A DNA stretch of 11,072 nt from Acidobacteriota bacterium (GTDB lineage Bacteria > Acidobacteriota > Polarisedimenticolia > Gp22-AA2): NCBI GenBank assembly GCA_016202915.1, contig JACQNT010000144.1, positions 1 through 11,072 of the forward strand. The letters run 5' to 3'. Below the pieces are notes generated by a model. That model did no database searches. It was not told the origin of the DNA and saw nothing but the letters and a program-made list of their open reading frames with translations. Every line of letters starts with the position of its first letter. Position 1 is the stretch's first letter. Positions 1-7,453 of this stretch are shown here, in pieces. Made by a program: the position numbers and the translations under genes.

Positions 1-3000
1 CGGGCTCCCGAGAGTGGCGGTGTCGAAGGAGCCGCCCGCGGCGAGGGGAGGGACCTGCACGGTCGCCCTGGTGATGCAGGGGATGTCCCGCGTGTCGCTG
101 GTGCTCAGGATCAGGTTCACCCCGCTGATCGCGAACGGGCTGCTGTTCTGGACGTTCAGGGTCATCCTGACGATCTCCCCCTCGTCGGCGAAGGTGTCGA
201 GGTCGCCGTTCGTGTCCCGGACGGCGACGGACAGCACGGTCAGGCTCCCAAGCGGCAGCTTCTTGCAGGAGATGACGGTCGTGAAGGTGAGCGCGTCGTC
301 CGGGATGCCGTCGTTGTTGTCGTCCACCGTCTGCTGCGGGTCGCAGACGTCGCCGCGGCCGTCCGAGTCGACGTCGGCCTGGCGCTCGGTCCCGGGGATC
401 ACCGCCGGGTTGGCCTGGTTCGGGCAGTTGTCGACGGCGTCGGTGACGCTGTCGCCATCGACGTCGTCCCCCACCGTGCCGCACGACCCGTCGTTGATCA
501 CGCCCTGGCGGAGGCAGGTCTGCGCGGTCAGGTTCACGCAGGTGCACTGCGGGGTGCTGGACGTGCAGAGCCTGGAGGGATCCTGCTGGCAGGTGCCAGC
601 GTTGGGACACGGCGGGATCGTGGTCGCGGGATTCTCATCGCAGACGGCCTCGGTGCGATTGCACGACCCCGTGGGAAGATCCGCCGGGCGAGGATTGAGA
701 CAGTCGCCGTCGCAGGCGTCCCCGATCAGGTCGCCGTCGCGGTCCTGCTGGGTCGCGTTGGCGGTGCGGACGCAGTTGTCGTCGCGATCCGAACGCCCGT
801 CGCCGTCGCGGTCGCCGGGGCTCTGGTCGCAGGCGATACCATTTTCCGACTGGCCGCCGGCCGGGGTCTGCGACGGGTTGTAGACATCGGGGCAGTTGTC
901 GTCGGCGTTGACCTGGCCGTCGAAATCGATGTCATCCAGATCGCAGGGATCGCCGACGCCGTCGGCGTCCGAGTCGGCCTGCGTCGGGTTGTTGATGCCG
1001 GGGCAGTTGTCGCACAGCGTCCCGACCCCGTCGCCGTCGCCGTCCTCCTGCAGCGGGTTGTACAGGAAGCGGCAGTTGTCCGTCCCGGCCGGGGGCGCGG
1101 CGATGTCGTCGTTGTCGAGGTTGTCGAAGCTGGTCTCCCCCTCCGTGCCGTCGTTGTCCCCGTCGCACTCGGGATCCAGGTAGTAGAAGGTCATCGTCGT
1201 GTCGTTCGTCGGGTTGGTGAACAACAAGTTAGGGTTGTCGAACAGCGTCCCGATCGTGACCATTCCCTGGAACAGCCCCGGCTCGCCGGGGACCGCCGGC
1301 AGAGCGAACGACTTACGCGGGTGCCGCGCCACGGTGACGCCGGTCCCGACGGGGTTGTTGTCCGAGTCGCTCACGGCGAAGACGGTGACGCTGGGAGCCG
1401 CGGCGCGGCGCCGGTCCTGGACGGTGACCTGGACCGACTCGTTGCACTCGTAGATGTTGAGGCGATCGACCACCAGCGTGGCGCACTGCTGCGGGGTGTT
1501 GACGCCGAAGCGGCTGCAGGCCACGTTGTTCGTCCCGGCGGACCCGTCGTCCAGCGGATGCCATTCGTCCCACTCCAGGACCGGATCGTCGAAGCCGATC
1601 CCGTAGTCCACGTCCTCGGCGAGGGTCTCCTGCACCCAGAAGCCGAGGCCGAGCTGCCAGCGGTTGTGTGCCGGGCCCGGCGAGAAGGCCCCCAGCGGCT
1701 CGCCCTGGCCGGGGCCGAGGCTCAGGTAGACGATCCCGTCCTCGTGCTCCAGGAGGACGATGTCGAAGTTGCGCTCCGGACCGGCGACGGTGTTGGCCTC
1801 GAGCCGGCAGACGGCGCCGACGCCCGGGCAGGTGGGCAAGGCGGACGAGCAGGCGCTTCCCGGCGCGGAGCCGCCGTCACAGATCCCGGGCACGGCGGCG
1901 TCCCTAATCGGGTACGGCAGGAAATCCGGGGCGGCCTCCGGGATCGGGCTGCTGCTGTTGGGGTTGATCACGCCGGTGAAGCCGCTGAACCCGGTCTCAT
2001 CGCCCGAGACCTTGCTCTGGCCGGCCACCGAGTCGTTGGGATCGTCCAGGTCCCCGAACGTCCTCTGGGGCACGTTGCTGACCGGGTCGATCCCGTGGCT
2101 GTAGGAGTTGAACGCCACGAGCGCGTAGATGTCGGGGAAGCGCGTGTAGAGGTACTGGCAGACGAGGCAGTTCCGCGCGTCGCTGTCGATGTCGTTGTCC
2201 AGGTCGAAGGAGCCGCCCGCGTAGTCCGCCGTCTGGATGTTCATGTTGAACCCGACGCGCTGGAACTCCACGGTCCAGGGGAAGCCGCGTGCGTCGGGCA
2301 CCTGGTTGACCTTCTGGACGATCGGCGAGTGCAGGACCTCGAAGATGATCTCCGTGAACCCCGGCGTCGTCGGGTCGGTCGGGTACGGGTAGGTGTCGCA
2401 GGCGGCGGCGTTGAAAAGCGGCGTCGCGGGGTTGGTGTCGCCCGTGTGCCAGATACCCGCCCCGCCGTTCTGGAACCCCTCGGATGAGTCGTTGTCGGCG
2501 AGGGCCGTCTGGAAGCCGCACTGCCCGAGATAGATGTCGCACTTCCCCCCGCCGCCGCCGCAGTCGCTGTTCAGGCGGCAGCGCCTGCCGGGAGTGGGAC
2601 CGCCGGAGCAGATCCCGCCCCCCTTGTACTCCCACAGCAGCGTCGCCTGGCCGACTCCTCCCGGCTTGCTGAAGGACGACCGCAGGGGGTACCAGCCGCC
2701 GCTGTTCGTGTCGAAGTTCCAGGGGACGCGGTTGCCGCAGACCGCGCCTGTGCCGGCGCAGTCGGCGTTCGTGGTGCACCTCTTCCCTTCCTGCGTCCCG
2801 CCGATGCAGACGTTGAGGATGCCGCGGTCCAGGACGCCGTTGAAGTTGGTGTCCTCCCCCTGGTCCAGGATGCCGTCGTTGTCCAGGTCCTCTCCCAGGG
2901 TGTTGCTGATGAGTCCGGACGCGGTGCCCGCCGTGAACAGGGTGTCGAACGTCAGGGCCTCGTCGGGCCAGAAGACCAGCTTGAACGGGTCGAGGACGTC

Positions 3001-6000
3001 GGGCCGGTCGATTTGCAGGTTCCTGTTGTAGTCGCGCACCTCGAGGCCGCCCGTCGGATGATCGGTCGAATAGTGCCGGACGTCCCGGTCGGCGTTGATC
3101 ACGTGGGTGAAGGTGAACATCGCGTCCGACAGGTCCACGCCGCGGGCCGACCCGTCGAGTTTCAGCTCCAGGTTCACGACGCGGTCGTTCACGGCCAGGG
3201 CGTTGGCGGCCGCGGGATCGACGTGCAGAGTGAAGGTGATCCCGGTCCCCTGCCCGCCCGGAATGCGCCCGATGTTCTTGGGGGAGTCGAGCACCTCGAT
3301 CGCTCCGGCGCCGGGGCCCGTGGGCGTCAGCGTCGCCACGACGTCGTTGAGATCGTCCGCTCTCTCGAAGTTGCCGATGGCGATCGAGTAGGTCAGCATC
3401 TCGTCGGCGTCGAGGAACTCGTCGCCGTCGCAGCCTCCGACGACCAGGGAGGTCCGGTCGCTCCTGCCGTTGACCGTCAGGGCCTCCTGGATGATGTTCG
3501 GGCTGCAGCGGAAGACGGCCCGGGTCTCGGCGTTGCGCGGGGTGTCAGGATACGACAACAAGAGGGTCTGCCCGGTGTTCCCCTCGAGGACGCCGTTGTT
3601 GCGCGACGGCGGGTTGCCACGGCGCGCGGGGATGCCGGGGGACCGGAAGGCGCGGCTCCCGGAGAACGACGCCTCGGCGAACACGAAGTTGCGCTCCTCG
3701 TCGAGCACGGCGCCGGAGGCATCGAGCACCTGGAAGACCGCCCCGTCCCTGACGCCCGCCGCCGTGCCGTCCGGGTCGAAGACCGTGGCGCGCACCAGGT
3801 CGGAGCAGCTGTACTGGTACTTCTCGAAGCGGGCCAGGCTCCCGGGGAGAGGGTGCGAGGAGCCGTTCCAGGTCTGGCTGCCGCTCCCGAGGACCGGCCC
3901 GGAGACCACCAGGGCGAACGGCTGGCCGCCCAGGTCCAGGAGGCCGTCGCCATCGCTGTCCTCGAGGGCGCCGCTGGCGACGGTGCAGGTGCCGAACCCG
4001 GCGCACTGGGCGTTGTTGACGCAGATCCGGTTCACATTGCCGCTGCACGTGCCGGTCTTGAGGCGGCCGTTGCCGTCGCCGTCCTCGTTCGGCCCGTCGA
4101 TCCTGTCGATCTGGCCCGGCAGCGCGCCTCCCGCGCCCCTCATCACGCGCACCCTCCAGGTTCCGGTCACCAGCTGGTTGGGCACGGTGGCCGAGACGAA
4201 GGAGGAGAGGTGGACCGCCTCGATGTTGTTCCTCCGATCGCGGGTCGCCGTCGAGCCCACGCCCCGTTTCTGCGACCACTGCCCCACGGGCAGCGGCTGG
4301 CCCAGGATGTAGTTGTTCCCGTCGTAGAACTCGTCGTCGGCCGTGTCGAGGACGTTGTCGCTGCCCGGCGACTGGACCTCGAGGTCGACGTCGTTGATCA
4401 GCGTCCCGACGCTGCCGGCATCGCTCGGCGGGTCGGTCCACGACACGGCGATGCGGATCTGCCCGGCCTCGATGACGCGCGTCGTGGCGGCGGGAAGGGA
4501 TGGATTGCGGCCCGTGATGCGCGTCGCGTTCACCCCGTCGACCGTGAAGGTCTTCACGAAGGCGGGGCCGCTGTCCGTGATGACCCTGGGGACGCCGGGG
4601 TCCGGGTCCGCGGCGCCCAGCGAGTCGTAAATCAGCAGCCCGGCCGCCGGGTACTCGACGGTGTTGGGCCCGCCGACCCCCCTGGTCGGAGGATAGTTCG
4701 AGAGCGGCAGGACCTGGTCGAGGACGATGCGGCCGTACCCCTGGACGCTGTTGCCCATCACGCCAACGACGTCCCCGGAGACGGTACCGAGGTTGCCGCC
4801 GCGCGAGTTCGCGATCAGGCGGTCGTTGCTGTTCGTCCCCTGCGGCTCGGAGAAGTTCTCCAGGAAGTTGGCGCTCGCCACCAGGGCGGCCCGGACCAGC
4901 GACCCGGAGACCCTCGGCATCCGGTCGGCGGCGATGCGGGTCCCGGTCGGGTAGAAGCCCTGGGCGAGGTAGTCGCGGACGACCGCGCCGGCGGCGGTGG
5001 CGTAGCCGGCCGCGAAGGAGGTCCCGCTGTTCTGGTCGTCGATCTCGTTCTCGACCGGGTCGAGGTTGTCGTTGTCCCGGCTGCGGTTGGTCGCGGCCGC
5101 CTGGAACAGCGGGTAGCCGAACAGGCCGGACCCGTCCACGCCGACCGCCATCAAAAGCGGCGCCGTGCGCAGCGACGCCTCCGTCGCCGGCCCCTTCGAG
5201 GTGATGTTGTAGTCGTTCTCCTCCTGGTTGAAGTCCCCGAAGACCGTCCAGATGTCGTCCAGCGTCGCCCCGACCGTGACCGTGTTCTTGGCCGTGGCCG
5301 GGGGCGGCATCTGCAGCGGCAGCGGGAAGTTCGGATCGTTGTCGGCGTCGGTGCCGTTGATCAGGTCCGGCCACTTCAGGAAGCTCCCGAGGTCCTGCGG
5401 GTCCCCGCCCTGGCTGCCGACCGGGCTGAACACCATGTAGTCCTGGTTGTTGGCCAGGAACAGGTCGAGGTGGTGCGCCGCCAGCGGGTAGGTCCCGTTG
5501 TCCGGGTTGTTCACGACGTTGTCGAAGGACGGGACGCCGAACGGCATCACGTGCAGGTGGACCTCCTCGCCGCCGCCGGCGCCGCTCGCGCCCGCGCAGA
5601 CGCCGATGCCCCCGGTCTTCGGGCAGATCGCCGTGTTGAGCCGGTCGATCAGCAGGCCCGGGACGATGTTCCCGCCCACCTCCACCAGCTCGTTGAGCGT
5701 GCAGCGGTCGGTGCCGGCGGCGTCCTGCATGATGATGCGGGCGCCGCGCGCCAGGGCGTCGAGGCTGAGGTTGTCGAGGGGCGCCCCCTCCGCCGGATCG
5801 ATCGCCTTGGAGAACCTGAACCCGAGCTCGCCCGGGTGCCCTGCGATGATCCCCGCGACCACGTTGCCATGGGTGTTGCTCCCCGACAGCAGCGCGTCGC
5901 AGCTCGTGCCGCTGTCGCCCGCGTTCTGGATGGCGTGGACCTTCCGGTGCGACCGCCCGAAGATGTTCCCGAGGAACGCCGACTGGGTCGAGGTGTGGGA

Positions 6001-7128
6001 GAAATGCACGGCGTCCACGGAGATGCCGTTGTCGGTCACCGCCACGATCTGCGGCGGCACGGGGGAGGTGTCGTTGTTGATGCGCAGGTTCCGGCAGACG
6101 CCGGGCGGGGTGCAGGCGCTGTTGTCGGTGCAGGTGATCGACGGGTTGTTGCTGCAGACGAAGTTCACGACGCCGCCGCCGTCGACGCCCAGGTCGTGGT
6201 ACGGCCGCGCGCCGTTGAAGCTCTCCTCCGTGTTTCCGAGCATGATGATCGTCGGCACCTCGGAGTTCGCGAGCATCAGCTCCTTGTTCTCTTCCACCAG
6301 GGCCACGTCCGGGTCGCCGGCCAGGGCGGCGATCTGCCCCGTGGCGGCCTTCACGCGGAACACCGACCCGTCCAGGGCGTAGACGCTGACGTTCTCCCGG
6401 CCCGCGATCTTCGCCAGCCGTTCCTGCGCGGCGGACGAGTCCGACCCGGGGAAGATCTGCACCGCGAGGTCCAGCTCGCGGCTCAGGGCGCGGTTCTTCT
6501 GGATGAAGGGCGTGATGCCGATGTTGGGATCGATCCTGTAGGCCGGCCGCAGCGCCTCGACCGCCTCCACGAACGGCAGGCCGGCCAGGGCGTCCAGGTC
6601 CGCCGCCTTCGCGTGCACCAGCAGGGCGCGGTCCGGCCTGACGGACAGGATCCGGCCGAAGCGCTCCACCTCCTGGACGATCCGGTCGCTGCCGAGGCTC
6701 TTGAGGGCCGCCGCGTCGATCTGCACGATGTTCGGGCCGGCCTGCATCTCCCCCTTCGGGGTCTTGCGGGCGCCAGGCCCCGCCGCCCTCAGCTCCGCCG
6801 GGACGCTCGCCAGGCGGCGCGGATTCCTGATGTCGATGTAGCCGATGGCGGTCTCCACCCTGCCCCGGGCCCGCGCCGCGCCCCGGGGCGCCGGATGGAA
6901 GCCTTCCCCGAACGGGGAGAGGCCCTCGAGCCGCGCGTGGCCGGCCGGCCGGAACTGCCGGGCATGGCGCTGCACGACCCTCGCGTCCATGATGTCCCCG
7001 GGGCTCGCGGGGCGGGCGTCGTCGCGGCCCGCCCAGTTGAGAACGGCCGGGATCGCCAGGAGGAGGGAAAGGCTCAATCCGGCGAGAAGGGCACCACGGA
7101 CAGATCGCAAGTAGCTACCTCGACTCAT
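1..7128 (-). CDS. Giant secreted subtilisin-like (S8, KP-43-like) serine peptidase with Cys-rich modules and thrombospondin type-3 repeats; 3' end outside window
   Basis: One reading frame runs without a stop from the ATG at 7128 to the left edge (2,376 codons, incomplete C-terminus). GGGAGG lies 5 bases upstream of the ATG. Residues 1-30 form a Sec-type signal peptide: basic start (R3, R8, R11), then a Leu/Ala-rich core. Residues about 133-200 and 217-283 look like two tandem I9-type propeptides; the second ends DVALVEENKE. The S8 domain spans about 355-735. Its triad is D366 (VAVTDNGI), H420 (THGNVVAGI) and S704 (NSGTSFAAG). The segment that normally carries the oxyanion Asn reads VFSPVGSQGG, with S572 at that place. 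A KP-43-like jelly roll follows (about 845-1000; SWTDPP, LINDVDLEV, GTWRVRV). After it come four-Cys modules, a beta-sandwich (about 1225-1345), an Ig-like segment (about 1885-1965), TSP3 repeats (about 2017-2140 and 2222-2277) and a second beta-sandwich from about 2297. It is probably an extracellular or surface protease. Substrate is unknown. Confidence 0.9.
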   Translation of the reverse strand, partial: MSRGSYLRSVRGALLAGLSLSLLLAIPAVLNWAGRDDARPASPGDIMDARVVQRHARQFRPAGHARLEGLSPFGEGFHPAPRGAARARGRVETAIGYIDIRNPRRLASVPAELRAAGPGARKTPKGEMQAGPNIVQIDAAALKSLGSDRIVQEVERFGRILSVRPDRALLVHAKAADLDALAGLPFVEAVEALRPAYRIDPNIGITPFIQKNRALSRELDLAVQIFPGSDSSAAQERLAKIAGRENVSVYALDGSVFRVKAATGQIAALAGDPDVALVEENKELMLANSEVPTIIMLGNTEESFNGARPYHDLGVDGGGVVNFVCSNNPSITCTDNSACTPPGVCRNLRINNDTSPVPPQIVAVTDNGISVDAVHFSHTSTQSAFLGNIFGRSHRKVHAIQNAGDSGTSCDALLSGSNTHGNVVAGIIAGHPGELGFRFSKAIDPAEGAPLDNLSLDALARGARIIMQDAAGTDRCTLNELVEVGGNIVPGLLIDRLNTAICPKTGGIGVCAGASGAGGGEEVHLHVMPFGVPSFDNVVNNPDNGTYPLAAHHLDLFLANNQDYMVFSPVGSQGGDPQDLGSFLKWPDLINGTDADNDPNFPLPLQMPPPATAKNTVTVGATLDDIWTVFGDFNQEENDYNITSKGPATEASLRTAPLLMAVGVDGSGLFGYPLFQAAATNRSRDNDNLDPVENEIDDQNSGTSFAAGYATAAGAVVRDYLAQGFYPTGTRIAADRMPRVSGSLVRAALVASANFLENFSEPQGTNSNDRLIANSRGGNLGTVSGDVVGVMGNSVQGYGRIVLDQVLPLSNYPPTRGVGGPNTVEYPAAGLLIYDSLGAADPDPGVPRVITDSGPAFVKTFTVDGVNATRITGRNPSLPAATTRVIEAGQIRIAVSWTDPPSDAGSVGTLINDVDLEVQSPGSDNVLDTADDEFYDGNNYILGQPLPVGQWSQKRGVGSTATRDRRNNIEAVHLSSFVSATVPNQLVTGTWRVRVMRGAGGALPGQIDRIDGPNEDGDGNGRLKTGTCSGNVNRICVNNAQCAGFGTCTVASGALEDSDGDGLLDLGGQPFALVVSGPVLGSGSQTWNGSSHPLPGSLARFEKYQYSCSDLVRATVFDPDGTAAGVRDGAVFQVLDASGAVLDEERNFVFAEASFSGSRAFRSPGIPARRGNPPSRNNGVLEGNTGQTLLLSYPDTPRNAETRAVFRCSPNIIQEALTVNGRSDRTSLVVGGCDGDEFLDADEMLTYSIAIGNFERADDLNDVVATLTPTGPGAGAIEVLDSPKNIGRIPGGQGTGITFTLHVDPAAANALAVNDRVVNLELKLDGSARGVDLSDAMFTFTHVINADRDVRHYSTDHPTGGLEVRDYNRNLQIDRPDVLDPFKLVFWPDEALTFDTLFTAGTASGLISNTLGEDLDNDGILDQGEDTNFNGVLDRGILNVCIGGTQEGKRCTTNADCAGTGAVCGNRVPWNFDTNSGGWYPLRSSFSKPGGVGQATLLWEYKGGGICSGGPTPGRRCRLNSDCGGGGGKCDIYLGQCGFQTALADNDSSEGFQNGGAGIWHTGDTNPATPLFNAAACDTYPYPTDPTTPGFTEIIFEVLHSPIVQKVNQVPDARGFPWTVEFQRVGFNMNIQTADYAGGSFDLDNDIDSDARNCLVCQYLYTRFPDIYALVAFNSYSHGIDPVSNVPQRTFGDLDDPNDSVAGQSKVSGDETGFSGFTGVINPNSSSPIPEAAPDFLPYPIRDAAVPGICDGGSAPGSACSSALPTCPGVGAVCRLEANTVAGPERNFDIVLLEHEDGIVYLSLGPGQGEPLGAFSPGPAHNRWQLGLGFWVQETLAEDVDYGIGFDDPVLEWDEWHPLDDGSAGTNNVACSRFGVNTPQQCATLVVDRLNIYECNESVQVTVQDRRRAAAPSVTVFAVSDSDNNPVGTGVTVARHPRKSFALPAVPGEPGLFQGMVTIGTLFDNPNLLFTNPTNDTTMTFYYLDPECDGDNDGTEGETSFDNLDNDDIAAPPAGTDNCRFLYNPLQEDGDGDGVGTLCDNCPGINNPTQADSDADGVGDPCDLDDIDFDGQVNADDNCPDVYNPSQTPAGGQSENGIACDQSPGDRDGDGRSDRDDNCVRTANATQQDRDGDLIGDACDGDCLNPRPADLPTGSCNRTEAVCDENPATTIPPCPNAGTCQQDPSRLCTSSTPQCTCVNLTAQTCLRQGVINDGSCGTVGDDVDGDSVTDAVDNCPNQANPAVIPGTERQADVDSDGRGDVCDPQQTVDDNNDGIPDDALTFTTVISCKKLPLGSLTVLSVAVRDTNGDLDTFADEGEIVRMTLNVQNSSPFAISGVNLILSTSDTRDIPCITRATVQVPPLAAGGSFDTATLGSP
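299..1080 (-). repeat. Thrombospondin type-3-like calcium-binding repeats within the giant peptidase
   Basis: Residues about 2017-2140 and 2222-2277 of the encoded protein consist of Asp-rich loops of the form DxDxDGxGD followed by CDNCP or DNCP and N-P-x-Q. Examples are EDGDGDGVGTLCDNCP, ADSDADGVGDPCD, DDNCPDVYNPSQ and VDSDGRGDVCDP. This is the TSP3 signature, a family in which each loop binds calcium and the cysteines form disulfides. Such repeats usually act as rigid extracellular spacers. Between the two blocks lies a Cys-rich stretch (about residues 2140-2220) that includes a degenerate four-Cys module. At DNA level the repeats appear as recurrent GTCGCCGTCGC-like strings. Confidence 0.88.
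538..6156 (-). repeat. Six dispersed four-cysteine modules (C-x7/9-C-x5/6-C-x5/6-C) in the giant peptidase
   Basis: The modules, read from the translation, are: C325-C345 (6094-6156, spacing 7-5-5); C1028-C1048 (3985-4047, 7-5-5); C1441-C1464 (2737-2808, 9-5-6); C1507-C1530 (2539-2610, 9-5-6); C1750-C1774 (1807-1881, 9-6-6); and a degenerate one, C2180-C2197 (538-591, 7-6-1). Typical text is CIGGTQEGKRC, then TTNADC, then AGTGAVC. Two share one spacing class (7-5-5) and two share another (9-5-6). They sit at domain boundaries, including just before the catalytic Asp. The module probably forms two disulfides in an exported protein. I know of no assigned function. Confidence 0.8.
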
Positions 7129-7133
7129 GAGAA

Positions 7134-7176
7134 CCTCCCGAAAGGGGAAGAGGCGCCCCCGGGTCGCAAAGGCGCC
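7134..7176 (-). promoter_or_regulatory. Leader hairpins, one covering the Shine-Dalgarno sequence of the giant peptidase
   Basis: On the minus strand, GGGAGG (7139 to 7134) is the ribosome binding site of the peptidase gene. It can pair with the stretch just upstream: 7144-7146 with 7139-7137, then 7148-7150 with 7136-7134, leaving a UUUC loop, one bulged C and one G-U pair. Immediately upstream, GGCGCC at 7171-7176 and GGCGCC at 7152-7157 can form a second stem with a 13-base loop. The two stems could stack. Sequestration of the SD suggests low or conditional translation. This is prediction from pairing only. Confidence 0.45.
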
Positions 7177-7308
7177 GGATGGTCGCTCACTTTTTTTGCT
7201 TCCCTAGTCAATACTGGCAGTTCCTCACCTGATCCCTTACCCGGTGGATCCCTGTGACGTGGAACGGGCAGGCGCACACGGATAAACCACCGGAGCAAGA
7301 TGACTTAC

Positions 7309-7337
7309 CTGATACGGTGCTACCCGGGGGTTGTCAA
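7309..7337 (-). promoter_or_regulatory. Sigma70-type promoter for the giant peptidase gene
   Basis: The minus strand shows a perfect -35 TTGACA (7337-7332), a 17-base spacer and a -10 of TATCAG (7314-7309, four of six consensus bases). Start of transcription would be near 7302, giving a leader of about 174 bases before the ATG at 7128. The -10 overlaps the middle copy of the ATCAGGT repeat. The perfect -35 in an otherwise GC-rich region makes chance less likely. Confidence 0.55.
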
Positions 7338-7453
7338 CTGCGATTTTATGGCCAAGGACGCGTATTTCACCATGCGGCACCTGATTCACCCCCGCCGATT
7401 ACAGTTTTGCACCCGCAACCGTCTCGAGGGATGGTCTGAGGGGGGGCCGGTTC

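Larger units (their letters stand above)
7129..7453. other. 325-base intergenic region, AT-richer than the flanks, with regulatory signals for the giant peptidase
   Basis: I see no gene here. Small reading frames on either strand have no family features. On the minus strand it holds one good promoter (7309-7337), a predicted leader of roughly 170 bases, a run of seven A (7191-7197 as T on plus), a GGCGCC inverted repeat and an SD-covering hairpin next to the ATG. The heptamer ACCTGAT occurs three times on the plus strand (7227-7233, 7307-7313, 7379-7385). No convincing intrinsic terminator for fchA is visible. I looked for a cyclic-di-GMP aptamer and did not find its conserved core. Confidence 0.6.

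Noticed and set aside
22..2221. 19-base exact direct repeat (22-40 and 2203-2221)
   Set aside because: Both copies encode AGGSFD in the same frame of the peptidase. A shared short peptide with the same preferred codons explains it; it is not evidence of a mobile element.
3545..5374. 609-codon minus-strand frame within the peptidase
   Set aside because: Different frame from the peptidase, Arg/Gly-rich, no domains; the overlapping frame carries the catalytic Ser and jelly-roll motifs.
3013..7257. 1,414-codon open frame on the plus strand
   Set aside because: It is in exact antisense register with the peptidase gene, is rich in Arg/Asp/Val/Ala with no recognisable domain, and arises from GC-rich codons lacking stops on the opposite strand. 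The minus strand has signal peptide, triad and repeats.
7134..7320. Possible cyclic-di-GMP (GEMM) riboswitch, suggested by GTCGCAAAG and a GAAA loop on the plus strand
   Set aside because: The conserved core around GGGCAAACC is missing, and the similarity is on the strand opposite the peptidase gene.
7254..7439. 61-codon plus-strand frame in the intergenic region
   Set aside because: No SD, no motif, and it crosses the peptidase promoter.
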